Of a stretch of 64,000 nucleotides of DNA, positions 48,147-58,085 are shown one piece after another. The position numbers and the translations under genes are program-made. The notes beneath the pieces are model-generated. The model did no database searches. It worked only from the letters and a program-made list of their open reading frames with translations, and was not told the DNA's origin. Each line of letters opens with the position of its first letter. The stretch's first letter is position 1. Origin of the DNA: Lonicera japonica (taxonomy: Eukaryota; Streptophyta; Magnoliopsida; Dipsacales; Caprifoliaceae); the NCBI GenBank assembly GCA_021464415.1, contig JAKCWG010000884.1, positions 124,001-188,000 on the forward strand, given 5' to 3'.

Positions 48147-48478
48147 GACTGTATTCATGAACTACGAAGACCTGAGCACCCCAAAAAAAATCAAAAAAAA
48201 TAAAATAAAATAAAATTATTATCTGGGGAAACGTAGGCAACCTGAAATTAGGCCCGGTCTATTCATTATAATAATATTCATCCATTTGAAAGCAAAAAGG
48301 GAGACAGAAAGAGATTTTCCATATATATAATCAAAGTCAAGCTACTACATACTCTTCCATGTAAACAAACCTACATACACCAAACTCCTACATACTTTTC
48401 CTACAGACCCGCCTACCTACATACAAAAAGCTTTCATAGAGAAGCAGTATACCAAACATAACCTAAACAAAAAAACCA
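48147..48478. other. Junction between pol and the antisense gene
   Basis: Holds the conserved post-integrase word catgaactacgaagacctgag, an A-rich run (48180-48220) and the 3' flank of the antisense ORF. Pol (+) and the antisense gene (-) converge here, so a terminator or poly(A) region for each is expected; I see no decisive signal. Confidence 0.5.
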
Positions 48479-49711
48479 TCAGTCAGAAGCGGAGTATAAG
48501 ATCCTCTCTCGATCCATGGTCTGATATGAAGCAAGTACTGTCTCCTCCGTCACTTGTGAGTCTGCAAACCTATACCACCTCATCATCATAGGCTCGTGCT
48601 CAATGGTCTGACGAACTCGACGCCAAACATGCAGTACAACGTCAGACCGGGTCACCTGGGTAATGCCGAGCTCTCCTCCATGGAATCGACGAACAAAACG
48701 AGTAGACCAAAGACCTCGTAAAGTCGTCTCCAACCTCGGGGTAATAGGCAGCGCAACCGAAGAAAAATCTCTAAGTGGGAGGGGTATACTCAGAGGAAGG
48801 CCGAACTGTCTAATCAACCGGCTGGGTATGTAGAACGATGTCTCTTGTAAACCACGGAATCGGAGATAGTTCTGCCCACCCATACTCATGATCATGGTCC
48901 TCATGCGCCACCATGGGATATCACAACGAATCGACGAAGAAGACTCAGAAAAACGCACATCCCAGTCGAAGGATGACAAACGATGGATCAGGGCGTAGTC
49001 GGGACGAAGAAAGAAGTGTCGAGCATCCCAGGGAAGTCGAATCCCCAAATATCGAAATCTCTCAATAACCCACATATACAACAGATATGGGCTACCCCGA
49101 AAATGGCTAAGTCGGCACTGAACCACGGCATCCAGAACATTCAGTGTCTCCGCCAGTAAGATGGGAGTCACCAAATGGCCGCATCTAGCCTCAGATACAA
49201 CCCGAATAATAAGAGGATCAACCATAATAGCATCATCAGTAACTAGAAGCATCTGTGAAAAAGTAAAGATCATACAGGCAGTAGTCTGACCTGAAAAATA
49301 AGCCGGATCATCACCATGCTGCAGGAAGAAGTCAGCCAGGCGACGTAAGTGGAGCCGTCTGTCTACAATCATCGACCGACACTCACTCTCCCGCAGTCCC
49401 AAAAACTCCGCCAGCATAACCCGAGGGCTCCTCGCATCCCGCAAAGACGCCAACGGCCATGAGAGAGCCTGGCGCATCAACAAAGTGAACTCCTCGATCG
49501 TCGGGCAGAGCTCGTCTAACCCGATACGGAAGCAATGATCCTCAGCATCCCAGAACTCGGTAAAACCAAGAAGGAACAAATAGTTGATCTCATACGAGCA
49601 CCAACGGTGAAGATGGCTCAGGTCGCCCCAGTTGAGACCGCAGTCGTCCTCGGCCAAAGACACGAAATCAGACAAGAGGGAAAAGGCAGCACTGGTACGA
49701 AAGATAGACAT
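48479..49711 (-). CDS. Antisense cargo ORF of Tat-2, DUF7745-like protein (410 aa)
   Basis: An uninterrupted 410-codon ORF on the strand opposite to pol. ATG at 49711 has A at -3 and lies about 88 bp downstream of a TATA box (49799-49806), which fixes the start. The N-terminal third has W-G-D-L, then LGFTEFWDAEDHCFRIGLDE followed by LCPTIEEF; the middle has SPYLLYMWVIERF and the later part DIPWWRMR and SRLIRQFG. This order (FWD..H.FR.G..ELCPT.EEF, then PWWR.R, then G-R/S-R-LIRQ-G) fits the plant domain of unknown function DUF7745, related in layout to PMD proteins and common in plant retrotransposons. No signal peptide, membrane segment or catalytic motif is evident. The function is unknown. 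Its intact state contrasts with the five stops in pol. Confidence 0.8.
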   Translation of the reverse strand: MSIFRTSAAFSLLSDFVSLAEDDCGLNWGDLSHLHRWCSYEINYLFLLGFTEFWDAEDHCFRIGLDELCPTIEEFTLLMRQALSWPLASLRDARSPRVMLAEFLGLRESECRSMIVDRRLHLRRLADFFLQHGDDPAYFSGQTTACMIFTFSQMLLVTDDAIMVDPLIIRVVSEARCGHLVTPILLAETLNVLDAVVQCRLSHFRGSPYLLYMWVIERFRYLGIRLPWDARHFFLRPDYALIHRLSSFDWDVRFSESSSSIRCDIPWWRMRTMIMSMGGQNYLRFRGLQETSFYIPSRLIRQFGLPLSIPLPLRDFSSVALPITPRLETTLRGLWSTRFVRRFHGGELGITQVTRSDVVLHVWRRVRQTIEHEPMMMRWYRFADSQVTEETVLASYQTMDRERILYSASD

Positions 49712-49774
49712 GTTGACAGAAGAAAGACAATCTACTTTTAGGCTAAAAGGGTAGAGTGAATAGTGATTCTGATG

Positions 49775-49920
49775 GGAAAAAGGGGCAAATTCGTGCTCTA
49801 TTTATAGCAAAAATGCACAAGCCAACCGCACGGCTGGCTGCCAACCATACGGTTGCCTCCCAACCGTACGGCTACCCCTTGTGGGTAGGGCGTGCGGTTG
49901 GCTCTCCCCCTTGCCAAAAA
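49775..49920 (-). promoter_or_regulatory. LTR-like promoter of the antisense DUF7745-like gene
   Basis: On the reverse strand the order is gtagccgtacggttgggagg, aaccgtatggttgg, agccgtgcggttggc, then TTTTTGCTATAAATAG (TATA at 49799-49806). The Tat LTR U3 has the same order of elements, and the 16-bp TATA word is identical to that in the Tat-1 LTR (6361-6376). This looks like a U3 promoter copy placed in reverse inside the element. Confidence 0.75.
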
Positions 49921-50391
49921 TCTCCGTTTTTCCAAATCTTTGTTTCCCAAAATTCTTCTTCACAATAATTGCATGCATATAAATTGAATAATCACTTGCC
50001 AACACGAGTACTTGACCATTTTTGTAATTAAATTCGCATATATTTAATAATTTCGCCAATATATATAATTAATCATTTTTCATTTTAATCAAGTTCATAA
50101 TGATTTTGCCAACACTTGTTATATAACCATTTCTTCCAAATACATTCACAATAATATTATAACATTCACATCACATCACACGCAAACATGTTTTCTGTAA
50201 AAAGCATAAATATTTTATTCATAAAATCAAAACCGGTCACACTAATAAACCAACATTTTTTCCTAACAAAACAAACACATTTAAATTAACCACTAAATTA
50301 ACAAAGTTTTTATTAAAATCAAAACATTACTAAATGAACTACTTAAATTAAAAATATTTTTTCCTAAACAAAACCTAACATCTTCAAACCA
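49921..50391. other. AT-rich spacer between the two antisense genes
   Basis: No ORF of note. It should hold the 3' UTR and poly(A) region of the PMD gene and sequences upstream of the DUF7745-like promoter. Confidence 0.5.
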
Positions 50392-53300
50392 TCAACGCTG
50401 AGGAGAAGGGGGAGGATCCATCGTGCGCGGCCGCTTCGCTTCCGTCTCTCCCGCACCCTCCGCTGGACTCTCCGAGAGCGTACGACCCTCGCCATGAGGA
50501 GAGGGACCAAGACGGGATGTACGCCTCGACTGCTGGACCAACTGAGATGGCGCCGCCGATCGGGACCGCGAGCGTGACGGATGGTAGGTGACAGTCGTAT
50601 CTCCCGCCAAGCGCCTGCTGTACCGCCCCATGTACTCCGTAGGGAAGGGAGCCGCAAACGTCAGTAGTCCGTACATGTTGAAGTAGCTCCTTAGCAACTC
50701 AGCTACCTCGCGGAGTCGGAATAAGCCCATCTGCCACAAAACCAATTTGTTAGTCATCATTCACAATAATTCATTTACTTAACTTTTTAAAAGATAAACA
50801 TACCTCCTCGTCCGAGACGTGCACTAGGGCCCCCATCCGCTCGTCGTCCACAGGCACATCAGGAATCCGGTAGCTCTTATGTAGACGGAGATCCAGGTAA
50901 GGAATGTCCCGCGGGTACTCCGGGATCGAGTAGGACGTCGACGCCCCACCAGCCTGTGACGGACCAGCTCCACCATCGCCGCCCGTCGGGGGTATGTCCT
51001 CCCCGGTATCCTCTCCCATCTTTGACTCGAGCGCCACCGCTTTTCCCTTCCCCTTGTCACCGCCCTCACCGGCCGAAGTCTGGCCGATGCCCGCCTCCAC
51101 TCCCAGCTGGACCTCCCTCTCTCGTAACTCCCGGAAGACTATGCCGCGAGCCGCTCCTGAGGAAGGGGTAGATAAGGAATATGGCCTCAACCCCACTGAT
51201 CCAGCACCCGGCGACCCCACGGGCGTGCGCAGCAAAGGCGAGAATGACACATGCTGGGCCCAATCCATATCTCCGGACCCATAGACGGGCGACGACCCTG
51301 ACATCGACCCACGTCCCTCGGGTGTCTGTACAGCCTTCAGCATCTATCGCATATCCTCCGAAGACAACTGGGTGTCCTCCCTGCCATCGCTGGTGGAATG
51401 GGCGGCCTTGATACGGGACTCCGACCTCCCAACGGACTCCTCCCACCCCTTGTGACCCTACCTCGCCCGGGCGAGACCGCAGCAGTCTGCCCCTCGACCC
51501 CTCCTCTGCCTGACCCAACCGGGGGCAACCCGCCGTTGCTTCCTCCCAAAGGCACCTCCTCCGACCCACCTTCTTCATCCTCCTCCTCCTCCATCTGCTG
51601 CGGCTCCGCGTCCCTCTCACCATGCGGATCTTCATCGTCTGAATCTGCAATCCCCTTTGCCCTCCGGTTCAGCGCAGGAGCGGGCTGATGTGGGACCCTC
51701 TGCGAGATATACAGCTGTCCCTGGATGAACATCGAATCTCCCCCGATGGCAGCGTACCTCGCGTATATCACCCTGCCGCGCACTCCCTTCATCTCCCTCA
51801 TCTCCGTACTCCCCCTCAACCAGGAAGCCCTCCATCGGGATGCCTCCCAAAAACGAGACCCGCTCCTCTGAAGATAGCATAACTGGCCGCCTCATCGCCA
51901 CTGGGGGCCAGGCCGGAACCCTGAAGCCTAACCTGGGGGTGTGCTGCAGCACCACGCGCTCCCCTAGGTAAAAAGCCGCACCATACTCGTGCAAAAATAG
52001 TCGCCTCGAACGAGCCGCCACCAACGCATCCGCATACCCCCACTGCTGCGTCACGAATGCGGGCCATGGGCTCCACTGCACCTGCCACATTGAATATACA
52101 CAAATATTATTTAAATCTCAGTTAAGTCAATCTCATACCCGATCTAGCTGAAGACCTGCGACGTCGCCTGCACTGACGTCCGGGGTTAGATATCGATACA
52201 CCCCAACTATGTTCCCGCTGTAATACCGTCTGAAGAGCGGGAACTCATCTGCGAAGGTCTGGTGCAGATGGATCTGACCAATACCCTGATGGGTATGCGT
52301 AATGAACCACATCTGTTGCAAATTATCACAATTAATAAAATCGTCAGTTTTTAAAATCAGATGCTCTTCTCGTAAAAAGATAAATTGAGATTTAATTTAA
52401 GTAATTACCTCCCAAAGCGTGACCAGTCCGCGATGGTTGAGCTCCATATGACGGCACACCAAATCCATCGACTCGTACAACACTGCCAGTACATAACCTC
52501 CCCAGGCAAATGTGTACAGCTGATCGAAGAACCGCAAGTAAGGCAGCCACCATAGCCGTAGGTTATCGCCGCCCCGTGCGTAGAAGAAGTCGTGTATCAA
52601 TAGCAGTATAAAACACCGAGACAGCTGTCGGACCTTCTGTCGTGTCATCGGTCCGTCCCCAAACCTCTCTCTCTCCGCCTCGATGTGATGAACCATCGCA
52701 GTGTGGGGTATCCCGTCTGCCACAATCCGACTTGGTCTCCAACCTAGTGTCGCTCCCATCCCATCTAGTGTAACTCGCAACCGGGGGTTGGGCGCCAGAG
52801 CTTCTCCTCTAAATGGAAGTCCCGTTAACACGAATACGTCCTTCGGGGTCAGTGTCATCTCTCCCCAACTCCAATGGAAGGTGTGCGTCGTATCCCACCA
52901 TCTCTGTCCCAGTACTGTCGGCAGACTCACCGATCGCTGGAACTCTCCGCCAGGCAACACCTCGATAAATCGTCCGAACGGGGTCGCGCTCAAATAGGCC
53001 CTCACCAACGGGGGTTGCTGATCTCGTAACTCCGGTGCGGCACGAGTGAGACCGCGGCAACGTCCAATCCTCTGATACAATCACATGTTTTAATAAAATT
53101 TAGAAACTCACTATTTCAATTAATATTGGATAATGCATATTTTAAAAATAAACTATGTTAAGTATGTTGATTATGGCAAGTAATTATTAAATTTATCATA
53201 TTTCATGCATATCATGGCATTGCATGTTTTAAAATATCATATGGCATAAAAATCAGTATATACCCGAGTACGGCGACGGATCTCATGTGCCGCAGGCTCC

Positions 53301-53533
53301 ATCAGTAGCCACTCCCGTCACTTTCCCGGTGAGATCAAGGGCACGTCACGATACATCGCTCGCTGTAAAGAGCCGTCTGCCCCCAGTGGCCCCTCCCAGG
53401 CCACACCCTCCCAGTCGTCGTGATGCCTCGCACATACTAGTCGGCCGTCCATCATCACCGTGATAGAATCCATCTCATCGCCAGGCAGTAGCTCCGGCTC
53501 ATCCCCACCCTCCGGTGGGCCCCCCTTCATCAT
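50392..53533 (-). pseudogene. Antisense PMD (plant mobile domain) gene of Tat-2, five exons, broken
   Basis: Inferred exons on the reverse strand: 53533-53264, 53071-52409, 52312-52139, 52081-50804, 50730-50392. All four introns are GT...AG and in phase 0, and every exon length is a multiple of three, which supports the model (about 908 codons). Exon 2 carries the PMD core: RWWDTTHTFHWSWGEMTLTP, then DVFVLTGLPFRGEAL, and later FFYARGGDNLRLWWLPYL. Exon 4 is acidic and low-complexity (DSDDEDPHGERDAEPQQMEE). PMD proteins occur as host MAIN/MAIL-type proteins and inside plant transposons. Breaks: TGA at 53318 in exon 1, TAG at 51344 in exon 4, and two compensating frame changes in exon 4 (about 51800 and 51400). 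The start at 53533 is the first ATG after the promoter; it is less certain than the exon borders. Confidence 0.78.
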
Positions 53534-53659
53534 GAATACGAAAATCGATAGTAGTCTCGCAAATGCTATCACTCACACTCGTGTAAAATACTCACTCAAT
53601 GTTTTTGAAATCAGATATTTATATGCTAGAGAGAGATTGCAAGAAGAAGTGACGAGAAT

Positions 53660-53800
53660 GATCCAAACAGCCGCCTATTTATAGATTTTGGAGGCCAGCC
53701 GCAGGCTAGCCAACCGTACGGCTAGCCCCCAACCGTACGGTTGGCTGCCAGCCGTACGACTGGGGGATCAGGCCTGCGGCTACCTCGTGCGGCTACCCTC
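53660..53800 (-). promoter_or_regulatory. LTR-like promoter of the antisense PMD gene
   Basis: On the reverse strand: agtcgtacggctgg, the exact palindrome CCAACCGTACGGTTGG (53729-53744), tagccgtacggttgg, then tgcggctggcctcc and CTATAAATAGG (TATA at 53676-53683). The LTRs show tgcggttggcctcc followed by TCTATAAATAGG, so this block resembles U3 with about 30 bp less between the two words. Confidence 0.75.
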
Positions 53801-53819
53801 ATTTTTTGACCAGTTTGGT

Positions 53820-54640
53820 TAAAAAAATAAAAATAAGTGAGGGGAACAATGACAAGTTCTGGACCAGTCTTTTCCAACACAAGAAGACCAAGACTCACGC
53901 ACACGCACGAGACGACTGATCAAACCCCAAAGTTTGACACTCCAAAAGTCTGTGGAGGAACCGAAATTCAAAAGGATGGATCCATTATCCGCAAGGCTTG
54001 AATCTGATTGATAAAAAGGGAAGGTGTAAAAGAGGAATTGGGTACCAGAAAAAATTGAAATAGTAGAAAAGGGCAAAATCCCGTTGGTGCAAGAGAGAAA
54101 AAATGGAGAAAAATAGAAACGAAGAAAATCGACAGGGAGAGCCACACTAAGAGTGACAGCTGTGCCAAAAGGCGGAGGGCTACATCTTAGGTCAGTAAGG
54201 CTCCTGTTTTGGAAAAAGCCAAGAAAGAAAAGGGCAAGTAAAATTCGGAAGCCCAAAAAATAAATGGGCCGGATAATCAAAAGAGGGAGCAATAAGGGTA
54301 TCAAAAAACAGAAAAACGATACAGGACCAACATCTTCCTTGTAGAAAAGATCAGAGGGTAGCTTGAGGATGATTGGGAAATCCAAGCGAAATTCTATCCC
54401 CACGACCGAAGAGAGGAAGACTGAGGGTAGAGAACAGTCAGATCCCAAAATCCAGGCACAACGGTCCGAATGTTTTAGGAAAAGTTGATTCAAAATTCTG
54501 ATTCCCGATAAAGCCAAAGGTCAAAACTGAGGGTAGAAAGGAATGGGAAAGAAAAGGCACTCCAACTTGCAAAACAGTTCTCTCTAGCATGTTATTTTTA
54601 ATAAACCAACAAAGCAGTAGCGGAACCATGGCAATGAGAC
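53820..54640 (+). other. Tat-2 3' UTR, block shared with Tat-1
   Basis: 54020-54600 aligns with 4055-4560 of Tat-1, best in the 76-bp core at 54137-54213. The reverse-strand ORFs here (for example 53819-54517) are translations of a purine-rich strand with strongly biased composition and are not supported as genes. Confidence 0.6.
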
Positions 54641-54649
54641 AGGGTTAGT

Positions 54650-55220
54650 GGGAATTTTCTCGGATTCCTCAGAGTTAGGAATTCTTCGCATTCCCCACGA
54701 TGGGAATTTTTCCGAAATCACTTTCCCCACGAAGGGAAATAACGACTCCACGTGTTCCCCACGAAGGGAATTTTCTCAGATTCCTCAGAGTTAGGAATTC
54801 TTCGCATTTCCCACGATGGGAATATTTCCGAAATCACTTTCCCCACGAAGGGAAATAACGACTCCACGTGTTCCCCACGAAGGGAATTTTCTCGGATTCC
54901 TCAGAGTTAGGAATTCTTCGCATTCCCCACGATGGGAATTTCTTCCGATCCCCTTTCCCCACGAAGGGAAATAACCTTTATCACATATTCCCCAAGAAGG
55001 GAATTTTTCCTGGATTCCTCAAGGTAGGAATTCTTCGCATTCCCCACGATGGGAATTTTTTCTCCGATCCCCTTTCCCCACGAAGGGAAATAACCTGTAC
55101 CGTGCTTTCCCCACGAAGGGAACAACTTTATCCCCCACACTCCCCACAATGGGAGTTTTTAAATTTCTCAAAAGATATTGATTTCTTCTTACTCCTGATC
55201 CCCATGAAGGGATATATCAC
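54650..55220 (+). repeat. Tandem array in Tat-2 3' UTR, 116-bp unit
   Basis: The word ttcctcagagttagg (or ttcctcaaggtagg) recurs at 54665, 54781, 54897 and 55015, giving a period of 116-118 bp. Each unit has three or so copies of a sub-motif ttccccacga(a/t)gggaa, whose arms TTCCC and GGGAA form a small hairpin. The array is unrelated to the one at the same place in Tat-1 (4816-5600). Confidence 0.88.
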
Positions 55221-55567
55221 AAAACCGAAAACACTCTTTCACTTTTTGGGAAACCTTTGAAGCACTTTTCCCAACGAATTGTCGAAACTTCTCATGTAAA
55301 GTCTTATACACTGAGGGTGGTGAGCTACTGAGGGTAGCATACCGCTGAGGGTAGACTGATAAAAAGATTGATGTATCGTGTTCCCCGGTCGAAAGAAAAG
55401 GGACGGTCGTGAATTGCATCGCCTTGAAACACAATGAGATCTATAAGCCAGAAAAGGTACATTCCGATTCAATTATCATCATATGGAGATTCACCCGAGA
55501 GTCATGAATCGTTGTATTCTTATCGTCCCTAAATTCTTGCAAGCAAGAATCCCGGGACGAGAGCGTC

Positions 55568-58085
55568 TGTGAACACCCCAATCCACGACTCTGGTGTGAA
55601 CGCCGATTTTCTTAAAACAAGCATCTCGCATCAAGTATTGAGTCATCAGGCATATAAAAGACCATTATGAAAGACTCCGTTTTTCGGCCGCGTTGGGAGT
55701 CTACTATACCCTTTGTTGCCTCTTCGCTTACTCAGGTTGCGGGGTGCGGGGTAACGCCCCGTTTGAAATTGGGGTTTTTCCCGAGTGTTTCTGTGCGGTT
55801 TTGTGAGCCAGCCGCACGCCCCAACCGTACGGTTGGCTGCGAGCCGTACGGTTGGCACCCAGCCGCACGCCCCAACGCACGCACCAACCGCACGCCCCAA
55901 CCGCATGCCCTAGCCGCACGCCCTGCGGCTACCCCCTACGGTTGGCCTCCTTTGGAGCATTTTTGGCGGAATTTGTTCTATAAATAGGACCCTTGGGCTC
56001 TCATTCTAGGCATCAACACCCAATAGTGTTTCTAGTAAATGGAGATTCTGTCAAAATTATTAGAGAGGTTTTTTGAGGGAATTTCTAGAGAGAGAAAGTT
56101 TTGGAGAGAGAAAGTGTTAGAGAGAGAAGGGGGCAAGGAAGGAAAATCAAGGCAATGTTCTGTTCTATTTTTCAAGCGCATCAGGTATATTTTTCTACAA
56201 CTTTTCTAATTTTAATACTGCATTTAAATATTTGTTTTAATATAGAAATTTAGATAACTTGCAAAGAAGTTCATTGTTTTCAAAATATATCCTTTCTAAA
56301 TTTACAAGAAATCTAAAATCCGTTTTGACACGTTTTCAAAACAAAATAAAAATACAAAAACAGTTTCCAAACAAGTGGAACTACGAGACTCTGATTTCAT
56401 TTTATGAATGAATACGTAGGCGCTTGTAAAGCTCGAGTCTGATTTCAAAATATTGTTTTAATCTAAATTTATCGAGAAAGGACTATTGTAGAAACTATCC
56501 AAACTACTTGCAAGATATCTAAGATAGGAATTAAATACATGATCCATTAAGAGACCAAAAGGGCGAATTGGGTGCCTAACACATTCCCAATTCGTAACGT
56601 AGTTCCCGAACCCTAGCAAAGTAAATTTTTAAACGAATCTCTAATTTTGAACGTATGAGCGATAATTCATTTTCGAATTGTCTTTCGTACGATCTTTTTG
56701 TGAGAATCCGGACCCATACCCCGAGAGGAGAGAAAAGAGTCCTTGTTCTCGGTTTTATTTGAAAACGTGTTTTGTAGAGTCGCCAGTTTGTTTTACGAGA
56801 AAACAAACAAAAGATCGTACGAAGGATAATTCGAAAACGAACTATCTCTCATACGTTTGAAACCAGAGATTCATTTTGAAAATTGACTTTGCTAGGGTTC
56901 GGGAACTACGTTACGAATTGGGAAGGTGTTAGGCACCCAATTCGCCCTTTCGGTCTCTTAATGGATCATGTATTTAATTCCTATTTTAGATATCTTGCAA
57001 GTAGTTTGAATAGTTTTCAGAATAGTCCTTTCCGGATAAATTTAGTTTTAAAACAATATTTTGAAATCAGACTCGAGCTTTTCGAGCGCCTACGTATTCA
57101 TTCGAAGAATGAAATCAGAGTCTCGTAGTTCCTTTCTTTTGGAAACTGTTTTTGTATTTTTGTTTGTTTTGAAAACGTGTCAAAACAAGATTTTAGATTT
57201 CTTGTTAAACTTAGAAAGGACTTGTTTTGAAAGCAATGAACTTCTTTGCAAGTTATCTAATTTTCTGTATTAAAAGTGAAATTAAATGCAGTACTGAAAT
57301 TAAGGATTTGGTAGAAAGTTATACCTGCTGCGCTTGAAGAAGATAGGAGGACTTTGCCTTGACTTCCTTCTCTCTCTAGAGCTTTCTCTCTCTAAAGCTT
57401 TCTCTCACTAGCCTTCTCTCTCAGAATTTCTCTAAAAATGACTTTCTAGAGACTTTGACAAAGCTCCTACTTACCCAAAATACTATTCAATGTTGATGAT
57501 CCCAAAATGGGATCCCAAGGGTCCTATTTATAGGAAAAATCTCGCCAAAAACGCTCCAAAGGAGGCCAACCGCAGGGGGTAGCCGCATGGCGTGCGATAA
57601 GGGTGTGCCAACCGTACGGTTGGCAGGTAGCCGTACGGTTGGGTGTGCGACAGGCGGCGGCGGTATGTGCCAACCGTACGGTTGGGAGCCAACCGTGCGG
57701 TTGGGGGTCGTGCGGTATGTGCCAACCGTACGGTTGGGAGCCGACCATGCGGTTGGGGGGCGTGCGGCTGGCTATCAAAAAAACCTAATTTCAGGTCGAT
57801 CCCCGTCCTAGTAAGCGAAGTGGCAACAAAGGTTGCGGTATATTCCTAACGCGCTCAAAAATCAGGATTTTTCCTAACGATCTCTCGTATGCATGATGAC
57901 TCAAGACTTGATGCAGAATGCTTGTTAGGTTCACGCGAGAGTCGCGGATTGGGGTGTTCACACTTTTGTTTGTTTTCTCGTAAAACAAACTGGCGACTCT
58001 ACAATACACATTTTCCTTTAAAACCATAAAAAAAAACCGAGAACGGAGGATTCCCTCTCTCGGGTCGGGGGTCCGGATTCTCACA
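55568..58085 (+). repeat. 3' LTR of Tat-2, split by a Tat solo LTR
   Basis: It starts TGTGAACACCCC (55568), runs to 56698, is interrupted by the inverted LTR at 56699-57962, and resumes at 57968-58085 ending GGATTCTCACA. Its own length is about 1.25 kb. TATAAATA lies at 55979-55986 and an exact CCAACCGTACGGTTGG at 55821-55836. It matches the 5' LTR including the ends of U5 (accataaaaaaaa...gagaacggagg). Confidence 0.92.
56699..57962 (-). repeat. Solo LTR of the Tat family inside the Tat-2 3' LTR, TSD CTTTT
   Basis: On the + strand TGTGAGAATCC...GGGGTGTTCACA; CTTTT flanks both sides (56694-56698 and 57963-57967). It holds three exact CCAACCGTACGGTTGG palindromes (57608-57623, 57670-57685, 57722-57737) and a reverse TATA box near 57525. 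Together with the host LTR half (55568-56698) it forms a long inverted repeat. Confidence 0.93.

Larger units (their letters stand above)
39076..58085 (+). mobile_element. Tat-2: complete Ty3/Gypsy Tat-type element, 19 kb, TSD TAGTT
   Basis: Both ends are present: TGTGAACACC at 39076 and GATTCTCACA at 58085, flanked by TAGTT (39071-39075, 58086-58090). Order: 5' LTR, primer site, leader, gag, protease, RT-RNase H, second (archaeal-type) RNase H, integrase, then two antisense genes with their own promoters, a 3' UTR with a tandem array, and a 3' LTR. The second RNase H and the extra antisense ORFs identify the Tat lineage of plant Ty3/Gypsy elements, where extra ORFs between integrase and the 3' LTR are known. 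A Tat solo LTR (56699-57962) was inserted later into the 3' LTR. Gag and pol have stops and frameshifts, so the copy is not autonomous. Confidence 0.93.

Noticed and set aside
50956..51411. Forward-strand Pro/Ser-rich ORFs opposite exon 4 of the PMD gene
   Set aside because: They mirror the GC-rich, low-complexity exon 4; the reverse-strand model is supported by splice sites, phase and PMD motifs.
48103..53820. An env-like gene in the extra region of Tat-2
   Set aside because: I see no signal peptide or transmembrane-bearing sense ORF after integrase; the only coding signals there are antisense.
53819..54517. 232-codon hydrophobic reverse-strand ORF that resembles a membrane protein
   Set aside because: It comes from a purine-rich + strand (3' UTR shared with Tat-1), which gives Phe/Leu/Ser-rich translations; no homologous ORF is kept in Tat-1 at 4055-4560.
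54868..55260. 130-codon ORF with repeated GIF/DGNFF units
   Set aside because: It is the in-frame translation of the 116-bp tandem array.
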